Numbered from the stretch's first letter, positions 19,856-28,785 are shown. The stretch is 64,000 nt of DNA from Methanococcoides sp. AM1 (GCF_900774055.1 NZ_CAAGSW010000001.1:141797-205796); one strand, 5' to 3'. Made by a program: numbers and translations. The notes: generated by a model not told the origin, from the letters alone.

Positions 19856-19875
19856 AAGGTGAAAGTATTCACCTT
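19856..19875 (-). terminator. Hairpin terminator after antiporter gene
   Basis: AAGGTGAA / TTCACCTT form a perfect 8-bp stem with a 4-nt loop just past the antiporter stop. The minus strand continues with a T-rich run. It also lies upstream of the RPA promoter, so it insulates the two units. Confidence 0.65.
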
Positions 19876-19877
19876 AC

Positions 19878-21716
19878 TTATCTGCCTAACAGGTCTGCAA
19901 CGATCTTTGCAGCATCCCCTTCACCTATGACCGTGACCATATCATCGAATTCCAGCACAAGGTTTCCGTTTGCGATAAATGACTCATCCCCCCGCCTTAC
20001 CATCAACAACAGGCTATCCTCAGGAAGTGATAGCTCTTTGATGGCTTTGCCGGAAACTTTTGGATTTGTAACCTTGACCTCAAGTATATCACCGCCTTCG
20101 CCTACCTCACACATAGAGAACATATGCGGCCTTCCGACCATATTGTCAAGGAAAAGAGCAGTACTCATGGCAGGGCTCATGGCACGGATCTCAAGGTCCC
20201 AGAACGCATGAAGGTTCTCCATGTTGTTGACCCTTGCAATGATCTGATCTTCTTTGAAGCCGAACTTGGTCTTGGCTATCTGGCAGACCAGAAGGTTAGT
20301 ATTATCCTGATCAGTACTTGCAATGAAATACTTTGCATTTTCGATACCCGCTTTTTTAAGCACATTGACATCTTCAGCATCACCATGAACCACGCGTATT
20401 CCGGATTTCATCAAACGCTGGCAGTTCTCTTCAGAGGATTCAATAACAACAACATTTTCACCCCTCTTTTCAAACCTTTCAGAGAGGATCCTTCCGACTT
20501 CCCCTCCGCCTACTACAAGAATTTCCATAGGTATCACTCCTAAAAATCTAGCTACAGGTTTTGACAGGAAACCTGTCATGAACACAGTAATAATTACAGT
20601 TAAGAATACCAGACCAACAAGTTCCTGACCACCTGTTATGTTCAAGCCATTGAGCTTAATTGCGAAATATGTTGCAATTGATGCAGGAACAACGCCACGT
20701 GGCCCTACAAATGAAATGAACAGCTTTTCTTTTGTCCTGAAAGTTGTCCTTGCAGTACTGGCGAACACGGAAAGCGGCCTGACAAAGAATATCAGCAGCA
20801 ATACAACAATTATCCCGACAGTTCCGATCCTGAATATATCTTCGAACTTTAGCATTGCAGCCAGGAGAATGAATATCAATGACAGCATCATGACCACAAG
20901 GTCTGATTTGAATTCTTTCAGTGCAGCTTTGTAAGGAACATTAGAAGTCCCTACAATAATACCGAAAAGCGCCACTGCAAGAATTCCTGATTCTGCACCT
21001 AATGACTCAGCTATGACAAAAGTTGCTATCACTGAGGTAAATGTCACAAAACGGACCACCTGCTCAGAGTGGACTGAACGTGACAAAAAGCGAGTTAGCA
21101 AAAACCCACTCGCTACACCCATAATAAGACCTATCATCGCCCTGTAGAGCAAAAAGCCTACAACTTCAAATCCTGAAAGTTCGGAAATAATTACCTCGAA
21201 CACAAGCGCAGCCAGGATAACACTCACAGCATCATTAAGTATTCCTTCAAGCTCAAGCGTTTTGCTTACCCTGTGATTTACACGCACCTGCCTTACAACA
21301 GGAGTGATCACAGTAGGTCCCGTTGCAGTCACCAATGCTCCAAATACGGCAGATATCTCCAGTGGAAGACCAACGATGTAGTAGGTGAAAAATGTTGCAC
21401 AAATAAATGTGATCATCACACCAACTGTAACAAGACTTAGCACACCCTGCTGGATAGACCGTATGGACTTCACATCGATGTGAAGACCTCCATCAAATAC
21501 GATCACTGCCACAGATAATGAAACGATTGCTGTCAGACCTTCCCCAAGAAGTGTCGGGTCCAGTATACCAAGAACCTCAGGTCCTATTATGATACCTTCG
21601 ACCAGAAGGAAGATAAGAACAGGCATCTTGAATATTTTGCTCAGGCTTTGGGCCACAAGACTCATTACCAGAACAGCAAGTGCGATCTGTAACAAATATA
21701 TGGATTCCACGATCAA
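19878..21716 (-). CDS. Cation:proton antiporter (CPA) with C-terminal RCK domains
   Basis: 612 residues. About twelve hydrophobic helices form the N-terminal CPA domain, with VFDGGLHID, the TGPTVITPVVR loop and the ND motif in GILNDAVSVILAALVFE expected at the ion site. A TrkA-N Rossmann domain follows (ILVVGGGEVGRILSERFEKRG, about residue 400), and then a TrkA-C domain. It would exchange Na+ or K+ for H+, gated by nucleotide or c-di-AMP binding to the RCK part. Gating by c-di-AMP is inference; a cyclase gene lies at 45181. Single gene with its own terminator. Confidence 0.88.
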   Translation of the reverse strand: MIVESIYLLQIALAVLVMSLVAQSLSKIFKMPVLIFLLVEGIIIGPEVLGILDPTLLGEGLTAIVSLSVAVIVFDGGLHIDVKSIRSIQQGVLSLVTVGVMITFICATFFTYYIVGLPLEISAVFGALVTATGPTVITPVVRQVRVNHRVSKTLELEGILNDAVSVILAALVFEVIISELSGFEVVGFLLYRAMIGLIMGVASGFLLTRFLSRSVHSEQVVRFVTFTSVIATFVIAESLGAESGILAVALFGIIVGTSNVPYKAALKEFKSDLVVMMLSLIFILLAAMLKFEDIFRIGTVGIIVVLLLIFFVRPLSVFASTARTTFRTKEKLFISFVGPRGVVPASIATYFAIKLNGLNITGGQELVGLVFLTVIITVFMTGFLSKPVARFLGVIPMEILVVGGGEVGRILSERFEKRGENVVVIESSEENCQRLMKSGIRVVHGDAEDVNVLKKAGIENAKYFIASTDQDNTNLLVCQIAKTKFGFKEDQIIARVNNMENLHAFWDLEIRAMSPAMSTALFLDNMVGRPHMFSMCEVGEGGDILEVKVTNPKVSGKAIKELSLPEDSLLLMVRRGDESFIANGNLVLEFDDMVTVIGEGDAAKIVADLLGR

Positions 21717-21859
21717 TCTCCAGAATATATGTAATTATAAGAATTACCAAATAACATCATGGAGATAACGCAATTAAAATATAAATTGTTTTTGAAAAGA
21801 TGACCTTGATTGAGGCCACATTATCGAATTGACAGACCTATAGAATGGTCTTAAGATAC

Positions 21860-21902
21860 CTAGTAAAAAGAAAAGATACAGACCGGGTAAAACCCGGGTC
21901 TG
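21860..21902 (-). terminator. Terminator at end of methylamine operon
   Basis: On the minus strand a GC-rich hairpin (CAGACC / GGTCTG, extended by GGGT / ACCC) begins 11 bp after the mtbB stop. It is followed by TATCTTTTCTTTTTACT. It is the strongest terminator in the window and marks the 3' end of the methylamine transcript. Confidence 0.82.
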
Positions 21903-21912
21903 TTTATTGAAA

Positions 21913-23316
21913 TTATGCGATGGTTTCCCTGAACTTGTCACAGCAGTTGATGTTGATACCGAGAAGTTTCTCGATGTTCATCTTAGCTGCAATACCTTTT
22001 GCGCATCCAGGAACTGATGTGATTACACCAATGTCGAGTTCTTCTCTGAGCTCTCTCATGACGTACTCGTCGGAAAGGTCTGCATTCTCGACACCGAGCT
22101 TCTTTGATACGAAGTCCTTTGCGTCGTTGATCCTCATGTTCTTGCTGAACTGCATCCTTGCAACAAGGTCACCAGCTGCTCTCATTCCGGTCATACCTGA
22201 TGCCATGATGTGTGCAATTGGCATACCGAGTGGGTCGCCAACACCGATCTATATACCATCGACGCCTGCGATCTCGACCATTGCCTTGCTTGCCCTGGTT
22301 ACTGCATCTATTGGTGGGGTCTCAAGCATTGGGATACCACCGACACCCATACCCATATCTACGTGACATGGTATTGGAGATGCCTCAACAGCTGCCTTCA
22401 TGAAGGTAACTGAGCGACCAAGGTTCCATGCGGAGGTCTTGCTGGTGTTAGTGTTACATACAGGACCGAAGATGTTTGCTCCTGCCTTTGCAGCAAGTCC
22501 TACCTGCTGGTGTGGCCAGAGACCTGCCAGTACTGTACCATCGTACTCAAGCTCACCGTGCATACCAAGAACTAGTTCTCCTGCCATACCTGCATTGATG
22601 TACATGTTAGGGAATTCTTTCCTCAGTGCTTCGATTGCATTAAGTGATGCATACATGTCACCGTCACCGGCTGCACCGATGGTATCGAAGTTGACACCGT
22701 CGCAACCGACGTGCTGGAGTCTCTGCATGATCCAGGTCATGTCACGGATTCCGTGGTCACCAGCTTTCTGGATGGATTCCTGAGCTTCAGATATCTTGAA
22801 TGCTTTCATCAGGTCACCTGGGTTTTCGAATGGACCATCAGGTGTGTAGTACAGACCCATGTTTGGCATTGCACCGTAGAGCATAGGAATGATCATGTTC
22901 TGCTGGCAAACTTCCATTGTCTGCTGTTCCTGGGAAATGACTGGCTTGACAGGTTTGTAACTGTAGTCGATGTGACCGAGTTCCATTGTGTCTGCACCAA
23001 ATGCACGCTCGTGGATCATTGAACCGACGAGTCTGCTTGCAGGAATACCTACACCGCTGTTACCCTGGTCACCATCGATCCTGATTGCACCGATGTCGTG
23101 TGTTACCGGAACTTCCATTCCTGGTTCTACACCGACAATTCTGCCAGGTGATATGATGATATCGAGCATTTTCTCCATTTCATCTTCTGAAAGGGATGGG
23201 ATGTCCCCAAGGTCAGCTGCATCTGCACAACCTGCTTCGATGTCAGCTCGGATGTCTTCCTTGCTCATGAAGATCTTTGCGCCGTCACCCATTCTTAAGA
23301 AATATTCTGTTGCCAT
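21913..23316 (-). CDS. mtbB: Dimethylamine methyltransferase MtbB (pyrrolysine protein)
   Basis: 468 codons including one in-frame TAG at 22251-22249, read as pyrrolysine 356, giving 467 residues; both numbers match known MtbB proteins. The reading frame continues without shift from ...AGVDGI across the amber into [15 protein letters not shown]. It transfers a methyl group from dimethylamine to the corrinoid protein MtbC, whose gene lies 23 bp upstream. Conventional gene callers would split it into 355- and 103-residue pieces. Last gene of the operon, followed by a strong terminator. Confidence 0.96.
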
Positions 23317-23339
23317 GTTTACACCTTAATTAGATGAAA

Positions 23340-23981
23340 TTATAAGAGGAGTTCTTTTGCTTTTACTACAGCTTCACTTGCATTTTCTGCATAGCAGTCT
23401 GCACCGATCTTCTTTGCCCATGCGTCTGTTGCTGGAGCGCCGCCGACCATGACCTTGATACCATCTCTCATACCGTTTTCCTTGAGAAGCTCAATGACTT
23501 CTTTCTGGCCCTGAAGGGTGGTTGTCATAAGTGCGGAGAGACCGACCATGTCAGCGTTGGTTTCCTTGATCTTGTCGATGAAGTTCTGGAGTGGAACATC
23601 CCTGCCAATATCGTGGACTTCAAAACCTGCTGCCTGGAGCATTGTTGATACGATTGCCTTACCGATGTCGTGAACGTCACCCTCAACTGTACCGTTGACG
23701 ATTACACCGAGCTTAGCGGATCCTTCCCCGGATGCAAGTTCATCCTGAAGAAGTTCAACACCAGCGGACATTGCATCTGCTGCCATCATAACGTGTGGAA
23801 GGAAGAGTTTTCCTCTCTCGAAGAGTACACCGACTTCGTTCATACCTGCTGCGAGACCGTTGTCGATAAGTTCTACTGCTGGTGCCTGGCCCTTTGCCTT
23901 GCTTACTGCAGCGATTACATCATCTTTCTTGCAACTTACTACCGCATCGGATAGTTCTTTGAATAATTCTTCTGTTGTCGT
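23340..23981 (-). CDS. mtbC: Dimethylamine corrinoid protein MtbC, apparent ACG start
   Basis: The cobalamin-binding signature EGDVHDIGKAIVSTML and the GG of VMVGGAPATDAWAKKIG identify a methylamine corrinoid protein that accepts methyl from MtbB. The first ATG in frame (23843) would remove 46 residues of the N-terminal helical domain, which are clearly coded (TTEELFKELSDAVVSCKKDD). No ATG, GTG or TTG exists in that stretch or just upstream. The codon at the right place is ACG (23981-23979), 6 nt after AGGAGGT. From there the protein has 213 residues, close to the 216 of the paralogue MttC. A sequencing error is the alternative. Confidence 0.9.
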   Translation of the reverse strand, partial: TTTEELFKELSDAVVSCKKDDVIAAVSKAKGQAPAVELIDNGLAAGMNEVGVLFERGKLFLPHVMMAADAMSAGVELLQDELASGEGSAKLGVIVNGTVEGDVHDIGKAIVSTMLQAAGFEVHDIGRDVPLQNFIDKIKETNADMVGLSALMTTTLQGQKEVIELLKENGMRDGIKVMVGGAPATDAWAKKIGADCYAENASEAVVKAKELLL

Positions 23982-24013
23982 TTTAAAACCTCCTTTGAAA
24001 ACAATTCTATGAC

Positions 24014-24105
24014 AATCCCACAGGGATTTTATAGAAAATGTAAATGTAGTTGGCGGATATGCCCCGGGAATTTAACCCGGTGCTTACCCAAAAGCCCAAC
24101 TACAT
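24014..24105 (-). promoter_or_regulatory. Folded RNA element in the mtbC leader
   Basis: Between the 52-aa gene and mtbC the transcript can form a 10-bp outer stem (24044-24053 with 24096-24105). Inside it is a GC-rich 8-position stem, with one mismatch and a 7-nt AATTTAA-type loop (24061-24068 with 24076-24083). A separate AATCCC/GGGATT hairpin lies at 24014-24028, about 20 nt before the mtbC Shine-Dalgarno. There is no oligo-T run directly after it on the minus strand. It therefore looks more like a processing or translation-control element than a terminator. Function is inferred from structure only. Confidence 0.6.
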
Positions 24106-24129
24106 ATATATATTTTGTGTTCCGTGTCT

Positions 24130-24288
24130 TTAGAATTGGGACACAAATGTCCTTGCCTGCCACAATGCAATCAAAGCAATAACAATGATCGCGATCATCC
24201 AGGTGTATTCTGCTGCTGGTACAGGGGCCATGGTCATGTCAAAGCCTTCGCCATAGTAACCTACCATATAGTCGTTCATTACTCCCAT
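24130..24288 (-). CDS. 52-aa single-span membrane protein in methylamine operon
   Basis: ATG at 24288 preceded by GGAGGTTTGAAT, stop TAA at 24130. The product begins MGVMNDYMVGYYGEGFDM, has one hydrophobic helix (about 29-44, WMIAIIVIALIALW), and ends in a short polar tail. It is too short for usual ORF cut-offs, but the ribosome binding site is excellent and it fills the gap between the 98-aa gene and mtbC. It could be a small partner of the permease MttP or an anchor for the methyltransferase proteins; both are inference. Confidence 0.8.
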   Translation of the reverse strand: MGVMNDYMVGYYGEGFDMTMAPVPAAEYTWMIAIIVIALIALWQARTFVSQF

Positions 24289-24300
24289 ATTCAAACCTCC

Positions 24301-24597
24301 TTATACGTACTCCAGACATGCATCGGATGCACGAACCTTTCCGAAGTCAGTGATCACATACTTGTGCAAGAGGAAGCCTTTCTTGTATATGCCATCCTCA
24401 TCGACCTTTGACTCTACAGATTTAAGCATACCACCTGAAGCAAGCTCAAGGATATCGAAGTTGATCGAATCCCTGCCGAAATTGCTGTTCATGTTGTATT
24501 CTTTCTGGATCTGTGTGACGATCTCGTTGTTCCAGTGCTCTTTCTCATCAGAGAATAGCTCAAGTAACCTGAATTTTAATGGGCGTTGTCCAGCCAT
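24301..24597 (-). CDS. 98-aa protein of methylamine operon, winged-helix-like
   Basis: The family is not named with certainty. The gene starts at ATG 24597 behind GAGGTGA and overlaps the stop region of mttP by a few bases within the same transcript. The product is basic at the N-terminus (MAGQRPLKFRLLELF). It then reads like a winged helix (HWNNEIVTQIQKEYNMN, then ILELASGGMLKSVE, then KKGFLLHKYVITDFG), resembling small PadR or MarR-type folds. It may be a local regulator or RNA/DNA-binding protein of amine metabolism; its place inside the operon supports a linked role. Confidence 0.7.
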   Translation of the reverse strand: MAGQRPLKFRLLELFSDEKEHWNNEIVTQIQKEYNMNSNFGRDSINFDILELASGGMLKSVESKVDEDGIYKKGFLLHKYVITDFGKVRASDACLEYV

Positions 24598-24598
24598 A

Positions 24599-25663
24599 TT
24601 ATTCACCTCTCAGAGATTCTGACTCACCTGTTTCTTCAGAGATCATTACAAAGCTACCGAGTACACAAAGTGCACCACCGACAAGTACGGTCCATGCTGG
24701 CACCTGTGCAAGGAACAGGTACATGAAGATCACAGCACAAAGACCGTAAAGGTTTCCAATACCCTGACCTCTTCCAACACCAATGAGTGGGAATGATTTA
24801 TACCAGCAAACATAGCAGTAACCAAATGTGATACCTGCGAATCCCAGGACCATTATTGACAGTGGGTTGAATGCCTGAATTGCATACTCGAAGACTGGAT
24901 ATCCAGCCAGTGCGACTGCAGGTACAAGGATTACCCACCAGATAAGGTTCTCACCAAGGAACCTGATTGTAATTCCTACATCCGGTTCTGCGATATCAAG
25001 ACCTTTTCCGGCAATTGCGCCTTCAATACCCCATCCTAATGCTGCCATCAGACCACCAATGTATCCAATGTAATTGATACTGCCAGATGTGATCTCAGTA
25101 ATTGCTCCACCGACGAAGATGGTCAGACCACCAACAATAATAACAAGGATACCTAACCAGGCCCTCTTGGAAATCTGTTCACCATACCATTGTCTTGCAA
25201 GAATGGAACCGATCACAGGGTACATCAAAGCAGCGACTGCTGCGAATCCTGCTCCAATGAAACCAATAGCGATGAATGAACCAAGGATAGCGATAGGTCC
25301 ACCGAAGATAGATGCAAGGAAGAACCATTTACTGCATGGGTGGAACTCTTTCAATGTCCTCTTCATCTCACCGAACTTACCAAGCACACCGTTCCATAAC
25401 AAAAGTGCAATTATAACAGTTAGCGCATTGAATGCGGATATCAGCACAGCGACCACAAGTGTTGCAGCTGTTGCACTTTCATAGGTTCCTGCACCGGTTG
25501 GGTCTGCGATGTTGATCCACATTGCATCGAATGGAGGTACTGCCCAGATAATAGTACCTGGAATATACCATATACCCCATAAGATTGCACAGAAAAGGGC
25601 CCACATATAACCCTTGTTCATTTTCCTTTTATTTTCTAATTTCTTCAACTCTCTTATGTCCAA
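24599..25663 (-). CDS. mttP: Trimethylamine permease MttP (EamA-like)
   Basis: 354 residues with ten hydrophobic segments in the drug/metabolite transporter fold (MWALFCAILWGIWYIPGTII, then the second repeat beginning near IGYIGGLMAALGWGIEGAIAG). Its position directly after mttB-mttC and before mtbC-mtbB is that of the methylamine permease of Methanosarcina. It would import trimethylamine (and possibly dimethylamine) across the cytoplasmic membrane. Substrate is assigned by context. A hairpin at 25747 separates it from mttC. Confidence 0.85.
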   Translation of the reverse strand: MDIRELKKLENKRKMNKGYMWALFCAILWGIWYIPGTIIWAVPPFDAMWINIADPTGAGTYESATAATLVVAVLISAFNALTVIIALLLWNGVLGKFGEMKRTLKEFHPCSKWFFLASIFGGPIAILGSFIAIGFIGAGFAAVAALMYPVIGSILARQWYGEQISKRAWLGILVIIVGGLTIFVGGAITEITSGSINYIGYIGGLMAALGWGIEGAIAGKGLDIAEPDVGITIRFLGENLIWWVILVPAVALAGYPVFEYAIQAFNPLSIMVLGFAGITFGYCYVCWYKSFPLIGVGRGQGIGNLYGLCAVIFMYLFLAQVPAWTVLVGGALCVLGSFVMISEETGESESLRGE

Positions 25664-25746
25664 AATAACTCCTCCTCCAACTCTTTTATAATGATGATAA
25701 TTGACACAAGTTATAATATATACAGATAGATCAGCTTAAAGAATTA

Positions 25747-25776
25747 CAGTGAAGAGTTCTTACGAACACTCCACTG
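25747..25776 (-). terminator. Intercistronic hairpin between mttC and mttP
   Basis: A 13-position stem with one mismatch and one G-U pair (CAGTGGAGTGTTC with GAACTCTTCACTG) and a GTAA-type loop lies 17 bp after the mttC stop. It is followed by only a moderate T-rich stretch. It could cause partial termination or stabilise the mttB-mttC part of the message, giving more methyltransferase than permease. Confidence 0.6.
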
Positions 25777-25792
25777 CGCTTCTAAAGCAGAT

Positions 25793-26443
25793 TTACTCAG
25801 CAGCTGCGTTACATTTAACGACTGCGTCTGTTGCGTTCTCAGCATAGATGTCTGAGCCGATCTTGTCTGCCCAGTCCTGTGTGACAGGTGCGCCACCGAC
25901 CATGGTCATGACAGTGTCACGGACACCAGCTTCCTTGAGCTGTTCTTCGATCTGCATCTGAAGGACCATTGTTGTGGTCATGAGTGCGGAAGAACCGACT
26001 ACAAGTGGGTTGTGTTCCTTGACTGCATCGACGTATGTGCCGATTGCAACATCTCTGCCGAGGTCAACGACCTTGAATCCAGCGATCTTGAGCATTGTTG
26101 CGACAATGTCCTTACCGATGGAGTGGATGTCACCCTCGATGGTACCGATGACGATTGTTCCCTTGGATTTTACAGCTCCGCCCTGTGCCTCAAGGACAGG
26201 GGTGAGGACTGCGACACCAGCGCTCATTGCTTCGGATGCTGCAATGACGTGTGGAAGGAAAAGGGTACCCTGTTCGAACTGGTCGCCCACTTCGTTCATA
26301 CCTGCGGTAAGACCGTCCTGAATAAGGGATACTACATCGACCTTTGCTTCGATTGCTTCTTCACATATTTCTTCTACTGCTTCGTCATCGAAATCCATGA
26401 CTGCAGCTTTTGCTTTTGCGTTAATTTCATCCTGTGATACCAT
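25793..26443 (-). CDS. mttC: Trimethylamine corrinoid protein MttC
   Basis: 216 residues. An N-terminal four-helix cap (about 1-90) precedes a cobalamin-binding Rossmann domain with EGDIHSIGKDIVATML, whose His is the lower axial ligand to cobalt, and VMSS/GG segments (VVGSSALMTTTM, MVGGAPVTQDWADKIGSD). It accepts the methyl group from trimethylamine via MttB and passes it to the coenzyme M methylase MtbA, which is not in this window. Starts 38 bp after mttB. The full N-terminus here is the best guide for the start of its paralogue MtbC. Confidence 0.95.
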   Translation of the reverse strand: MVSQDEINAKAKAAVMDFDDEAVEEICEEAIEAKVDVVSLIQDGLTAGMNEVGDQFEQGTLFLPHVIAASEAMSAGVAVLTPVLEAQGGAVKSKGTIVIGTIEGDIHSIGKDIVATMLKIAGFKVVDLGRDVAIGTYVDAVKEHNPLVVGSSALMTTTMVLQMQIEEQLKEAGVRDTVMTMVGGAPVTQDWADKIGSDIYAENATDAVVKCNAAAE

Positions 26444-26481
26444 TTTTAAAACTCCTTTATTTATTTAGATAGTTAGCCAAT

Positions 26482-27972
26482 TTACATGCTGGCTCTGAAG
26501 TCAGCATCTGCCTTGTCTACTACAGCCTGCATGTCTGCTAAGAGGTCAGCGTCGATTGCCTTTACCTCATGGTTCTTCATGATGTCAACAACCTTCTCGT
26601 GTGCGACGGTTGCAATGTCCTTGGAACCTGCTGCTTCCCAGTCTCCGAACATGTCCCTGTCAATGAGCTCAGGGGCAGATACGAGATTGAGGTTGTTCCT
26701 GGTTTCCTTGTGTGCAAGGAAGTTGTTACCGATTCCTACCTTCTGGATGGATGGTACAGCGAGTGTCTCGTCTGATACTGGGACACCGCGCATTGCGGAC
26801 TGTGTCATCTTGATGATGTCAGCGTCGATTACAAACTGTTCCATAGAGAATGTCATACCGAGCTCGAGCATACCTCCACCGTAGATGGTGTTACATCCGG
26901 CGAATGCTGGAAGGAGGGTTGTCATTGTCTTTTCGTGGCCTGCCTGTGCATCTGGGACCTTAGCATCTGCCTAGGTACCTGCAACATAGGTTGGGAGGCC
27001 ATAGAACTGACCCATCTTACCGACTGCAGCGCTGATAAGACCGAGTTCTGGTGCACCGACTGGAGCTGTTCCTTTTCTCAGGTCGAAGGTTGTGGTTGAG
27101 CTACCGTAGAATACTGCTGCTCCTGGCTGGACGAGCTCTGCAAGTACGATACCTGCAAGGATCTCTGCGTTGTGTGTAACGAGTGTACCTGCTCTGAATA
27201 CTGGTGAGGATCCACCGGACATTGCCATACTCAGGACGTTCACTGGCATACCGAAGCGTGCACCTTTCATGATGACCTGACATGCGTTGACACTGAGTTC
27301 GAGTGGGCTGGTTGGGCAGAGAAGCATGGACATGATTGGTCTCTTGCGAGCTTCTTCAGAGTCGCCACCGTAGTATGCGTCGACAATTCCCTTGTAGTAC
27401 TCGACATTCTCACCGACAGGGTCGATGTGGTGGAAGTGTTTGGTAGTACCTGCGAGAGGTGTGATGGTCTCGTGGACATCCTGTGCTCCCTTTCCTGCCC
27501 AGTCCCTTGCGGAAACGGTAAGTGAGAAGTAGCTGAACTCATCGAGGTAGTCACAGACCTTTGCGGTATCTGTAATGTCCTGCTCGACAGAGTCGATTGT
27601 CTGGTACTTGCCTGGTGAAACGTAGTTGCACATCTTGACACCGGTACCGAAAGGTATGTAGTGGACCCTGCCTTTGTGAACCATATCGACAGTGTTCTTC
27701 TTGTCACGACCATAAAGCAAGAACCTTGATGGTGCGTCAATAAGTGCCCTGTTTACAAGGAACTCTGGGATCTTTACGACCTGGGTCTTCTCGTCGACTT
27801 CACAGCCAGCTTCCTTGAAGATTGCCCTTGCTTCTGGATCAGATACCTGGACACCAGGGTTCATGAATACTTCCATTGAAGCGTAGTGGATAGCTCTCAT
27901 GTCATCGTCAGAGAACAACTCTAACTGTACGCCCTGAAGTGGGAATCTAGCTGGATAAGATGCTTTTACCAT
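26482..27972 (-). CDS. mttB: Trimethylamine methyltransferase MttB (pyrrolysine protein)
   Basis: 497 codons with one in-frame TAG at 26973-26971, read as pyrrolysine 334, the position known for MttB. The frame runs through [21 protein letters not shown] without shift. The 496-residue product catalyses transfer of methyl from trimethylamine to MttC, with the pyrrolysine imine carbon thought to orient the amine. AAAGGAGTT precedes the ATG at 27972. First gene of the operon, behind a long leader. Confidence 0.97.
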
Positions 27973-28360
27973 TTTCTTTACAACTCCTTTATTTATCTTT
28001 TTTGATAGGTCAGGTCACACCCGAATCGAATGATACTGACCATAATACTGACAGATCACATCCAAAAGCGATGAATGCAGTCATGCCAACATTAAATGTT
28101 TCGAAATGAATACATGCAAAATGTTTCACGCATGCGGTGCATAAATGCCGATCCCGAAGGAACACATGCAGATTCATCATACAGCATTTCATATGGTGTA
28201 TTACAATATCCAATGGAGCCCAAATGTCACACCCAAGGCAAATATCTACAAGAGATCCATGCCAAAAGGATATGTATTCGAGTCGTTCCACCATCCGTTG
28301 TCAGACACACTTTCGATTTAACTGATACTACCCTGTTTTCAACACGAATATATATATTTA
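27973..28360 (-). promoter_or_regulatory. Promoter and ~350-nt leader of the mtt/mtb operon
   Basis: The minus strand has a strong TATA box, TAAATATATATATTCG, at 28347-28360. It predicts transcription start near 28320 and an untranslated leader of about 350 nt before mttB. No convincing ORF lies in the leader. It holds two copies of ATACTGAC 12 bp apart (28033 and 28045, plus-strand reading) and several palindromic GCATGC-like words. Long leaders are known for methylamine operons in Methanosarcina; here it is inferred from the TATA position. Confidence 0.6.
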
Positions 28361-28715
28361 CTGGTTAAGTTATCGAAAAATATATGATATAAAATGCCCT
28401 CATGCGGACAATTTGTGAGGATGTACAAGCCTTATTTTTTTTGTAACCCTGACAAATCAAGAAGATTTGCCCATCGGATATGTAACATACAAATAGCCGT
28501 ATAAAATTAAAAAACAGTTTCAAGAGAACCATATAGTGGATATATGATGAATATAGGCAAAATAACACAAGAAAAGTTGCTCCTATAAGTTGAATATACA
28601 CATGTGCCAATCGACAGTACAACAAAATATGAAATGAGTGCGTGAGTAAAACATCACACTCTTAGAAGACATATAATAAGCAAAAAAGAAATACAATTTT
28701 GCAAAAGGCTTAAAT
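28361..28715. other. AT-rich intergenic region, no gene seen
   Basis: About 355 bp between the mtt promoter and the ramA terminator. The only ORF (86 codons on minus) is low-complexity Phe/Leu/Ile/Cys text without a ribosome binding site. I see no tRNA-like fold or repeat. It may hold upstream regulatory sequences for mttB. Confidence 0.5.
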
Positions 28716-28749
28716 AGAAAAAAGAAAGCCGCCCTGACTCAAGGGCGAC
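28716..28749 (-). terminator. Terminator after ramA
   Basis: GTCGCCCT / AGGGCGGC pair (8 bp including one T-G) with a 6-nt loop, followed on the minus strand by TTTCTTTTTTC. It lies 37 bp after the ramA stop and separates ramA from the mtt operon transcript downstream. Confidence 0.78.
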
Positions 28750-28785
28750 AGAAAGTAATGCCATAGATATATGGCAAAATACCAA

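Noticed and set aside
21717..21859. Possible gene between antiporter and methylamine operon
   Set aside because: No frame with ribosome binding site; the region holds AT-rich promoter-like sequence for the antiporter.
22224..22262. mtbB looks like two broken genes
   Set aside because: The interruption is a single in-frame TAG at the known pyrrolysine position, and the frame and family similarity continue on both sides. It is not a pseudogene.
24044..24105. tRNA or terminator in the mtbC leader
   Set aside because: The long stem lacks tRNA arms and no T run follows on the transcribed strand, so I call it a folded leader element only.
26926..26990. mttB looks split
   Set aside because: In-frame TAG at residue 334, the established pyrrolysine site; no frameshift.
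28365..28625. 86-codon minus-strand ORF upstream of the mtt promoter
   Set aside because: No ribosome binding site, low-complexity hydrophobic text, and AT-rich composition; it overlaps the expected promoter.
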